In this document: piece by piece, positions 5,629 through 5,813 of the stretch | Numbering within the stretch: the stretch's first letter is position 1 | Layout of the letters: each line of letters begins with the position of its first letter | DNA from: an uncultured Erysipelotrichaceae bacterium | GTDB taxonomy: Bacteria; Bacillota_I; Bacilli_A; RF39; UBA660 | DNA length: 5,813 nucleotides | Assembly: GCA_902795675.1 (NCBI GenBank) | Contig: CADBLZ010000070.1 | Coordinates: 1 to 5,813, forward strand | Direction of reading: 5' to 3' | Notes under the pieces: model-generated | Seen by the model: only the letters and a program-made list of their open reading frames with translations | What the model was told of the DNA's origin: nothing | The model's database searches: none | Made by a program: the position numbers and the translations under genes

Positions 5629-5813
5629 ATGAAAAAGAAAAAGAACAGTTCATTTATGGCAATGGTTCCATACATTATATTAGCAATAGTATTAATTGTG
5701 GCACTATTTGCATTTAATAATAATGGTTCTAAGGTTAATACACTAACTACTGGTGAATTAATTAAAGAAATCCAAGAAAAAAATGTTACAGAAATAACTA
5801 TTACACCAAAAAG
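5629..5813 (+). CDS. ftsH: ATP-dependent zinc metalloprotease FtsH (N-terminal part)
   Basis: Only the first 61 codons are in the window. FtsH is a hexameric membrane AAA+ protease that degrades misassembled membrane proteins and some regulators. The visible part has a lysine-rich cytoplasmic start (M-K-K-K-K), a hydrophobic helix (about residues 12-29) and the beginning of the extracytoplasmic FtsH_ext domain, with 'LTTGELIKEIQEKNVTEITI' (39-58) matching the family's 'y-S-e-F/l-...-v-t-e-v-.i' pattern. The AAA and HExxH zinc domains lie beyond the right edge. The assignment rests on this N-terminal pattern plus its place directly after tilS, a well-known neighbour of ftsH in Bacillota. Confidence 0.85.
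   Translation, partial: MKKKKNSSFMAMVPYIILAIVLIVALFAFNNNGSKVNTLTTGELIKEIQEKNVTEITITPK

Noticed and set aside
1..5813. UGA=tryptophan code (Mycoplasma/Spiroplasma type)
   Set aside because: An intact RF2 gene with UGA-dependent frameshift and a terminal TGA stop is present, and the Trp codons checked in the surface protein and RF2 are TGG.
1..5813. tRNA, rRNA, riboswitch, insertion sequence or attachment site
   Set aside because: All gaps are shorter than about 130 nt and are accounted for by terminators, promoter-like elements and ribosome binding sites; I saw no cloverleaf, conserved riboswitch core, transposase or flanking inverted repeats.

Overview
The window is a gene-dense stretch of an AT-rich bacterial chromosome. 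All complete genes lie on the + strand, with Shine-Dalgarno sites of the AAGGAG/GGGAGG type and short intergenic gaps that hold compact hairpin terminators. The low GC, the Bacillota-style prfB/tilS/ftsH housekeeping cluster and a surface protein built of InlB-type B repeats suggest a low-GC Bacillota, perhaps one of the uncultured gut Bacilli or Mollicutes-like lineages. The lineage is inference. The genetic code is standard for UGA: prfB (RF2) is present with its UGA frameshift site, prfB ends in TGA, and the Trp codons I checked are TGG. This argues against a UGA=Trp Mycoplasma code.

Layout. Positions 1-399 hold the C-terminal end of an ABC-2/NatB-like transporter permease, closed by a terminator. 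Positions 502-2274 are a monocistronic gene for a 590-aa surface protein. It has an N-terminal hydrophobic signal/anchor, four InlB/Flg_new-type repeats that each carry four regularly spaced cysteines, a CarboxypepD_reg/CnaB-like beta domain and a C-terminal transmembrane anchor. A second clear terminator follows. Positions 2400-3128 encode a 242-aa soluble protein that I cannot assign to a family. Positions 3199-5813 form an apparent operon, prfB-tilS-ftsH, and ftsH runs off the right edge.

The operon joins translation termination (RF2), tRNA-Ile2 lysidine formation (TilS) and membrane proteolysis (FtsH). RF2 synthesis is autoregulated by a programmed +1 frameshift at codon 22, and the prfB stop overlaps the tilS start as ATGA, which suggests translational coupling. 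The best candidate for something undescribed is the cysteine-tetrad version of the B repeat in the surface protein. The unassigned 242-aa protein and the altered residues around the GGQ motif of RF2 also merit a look.
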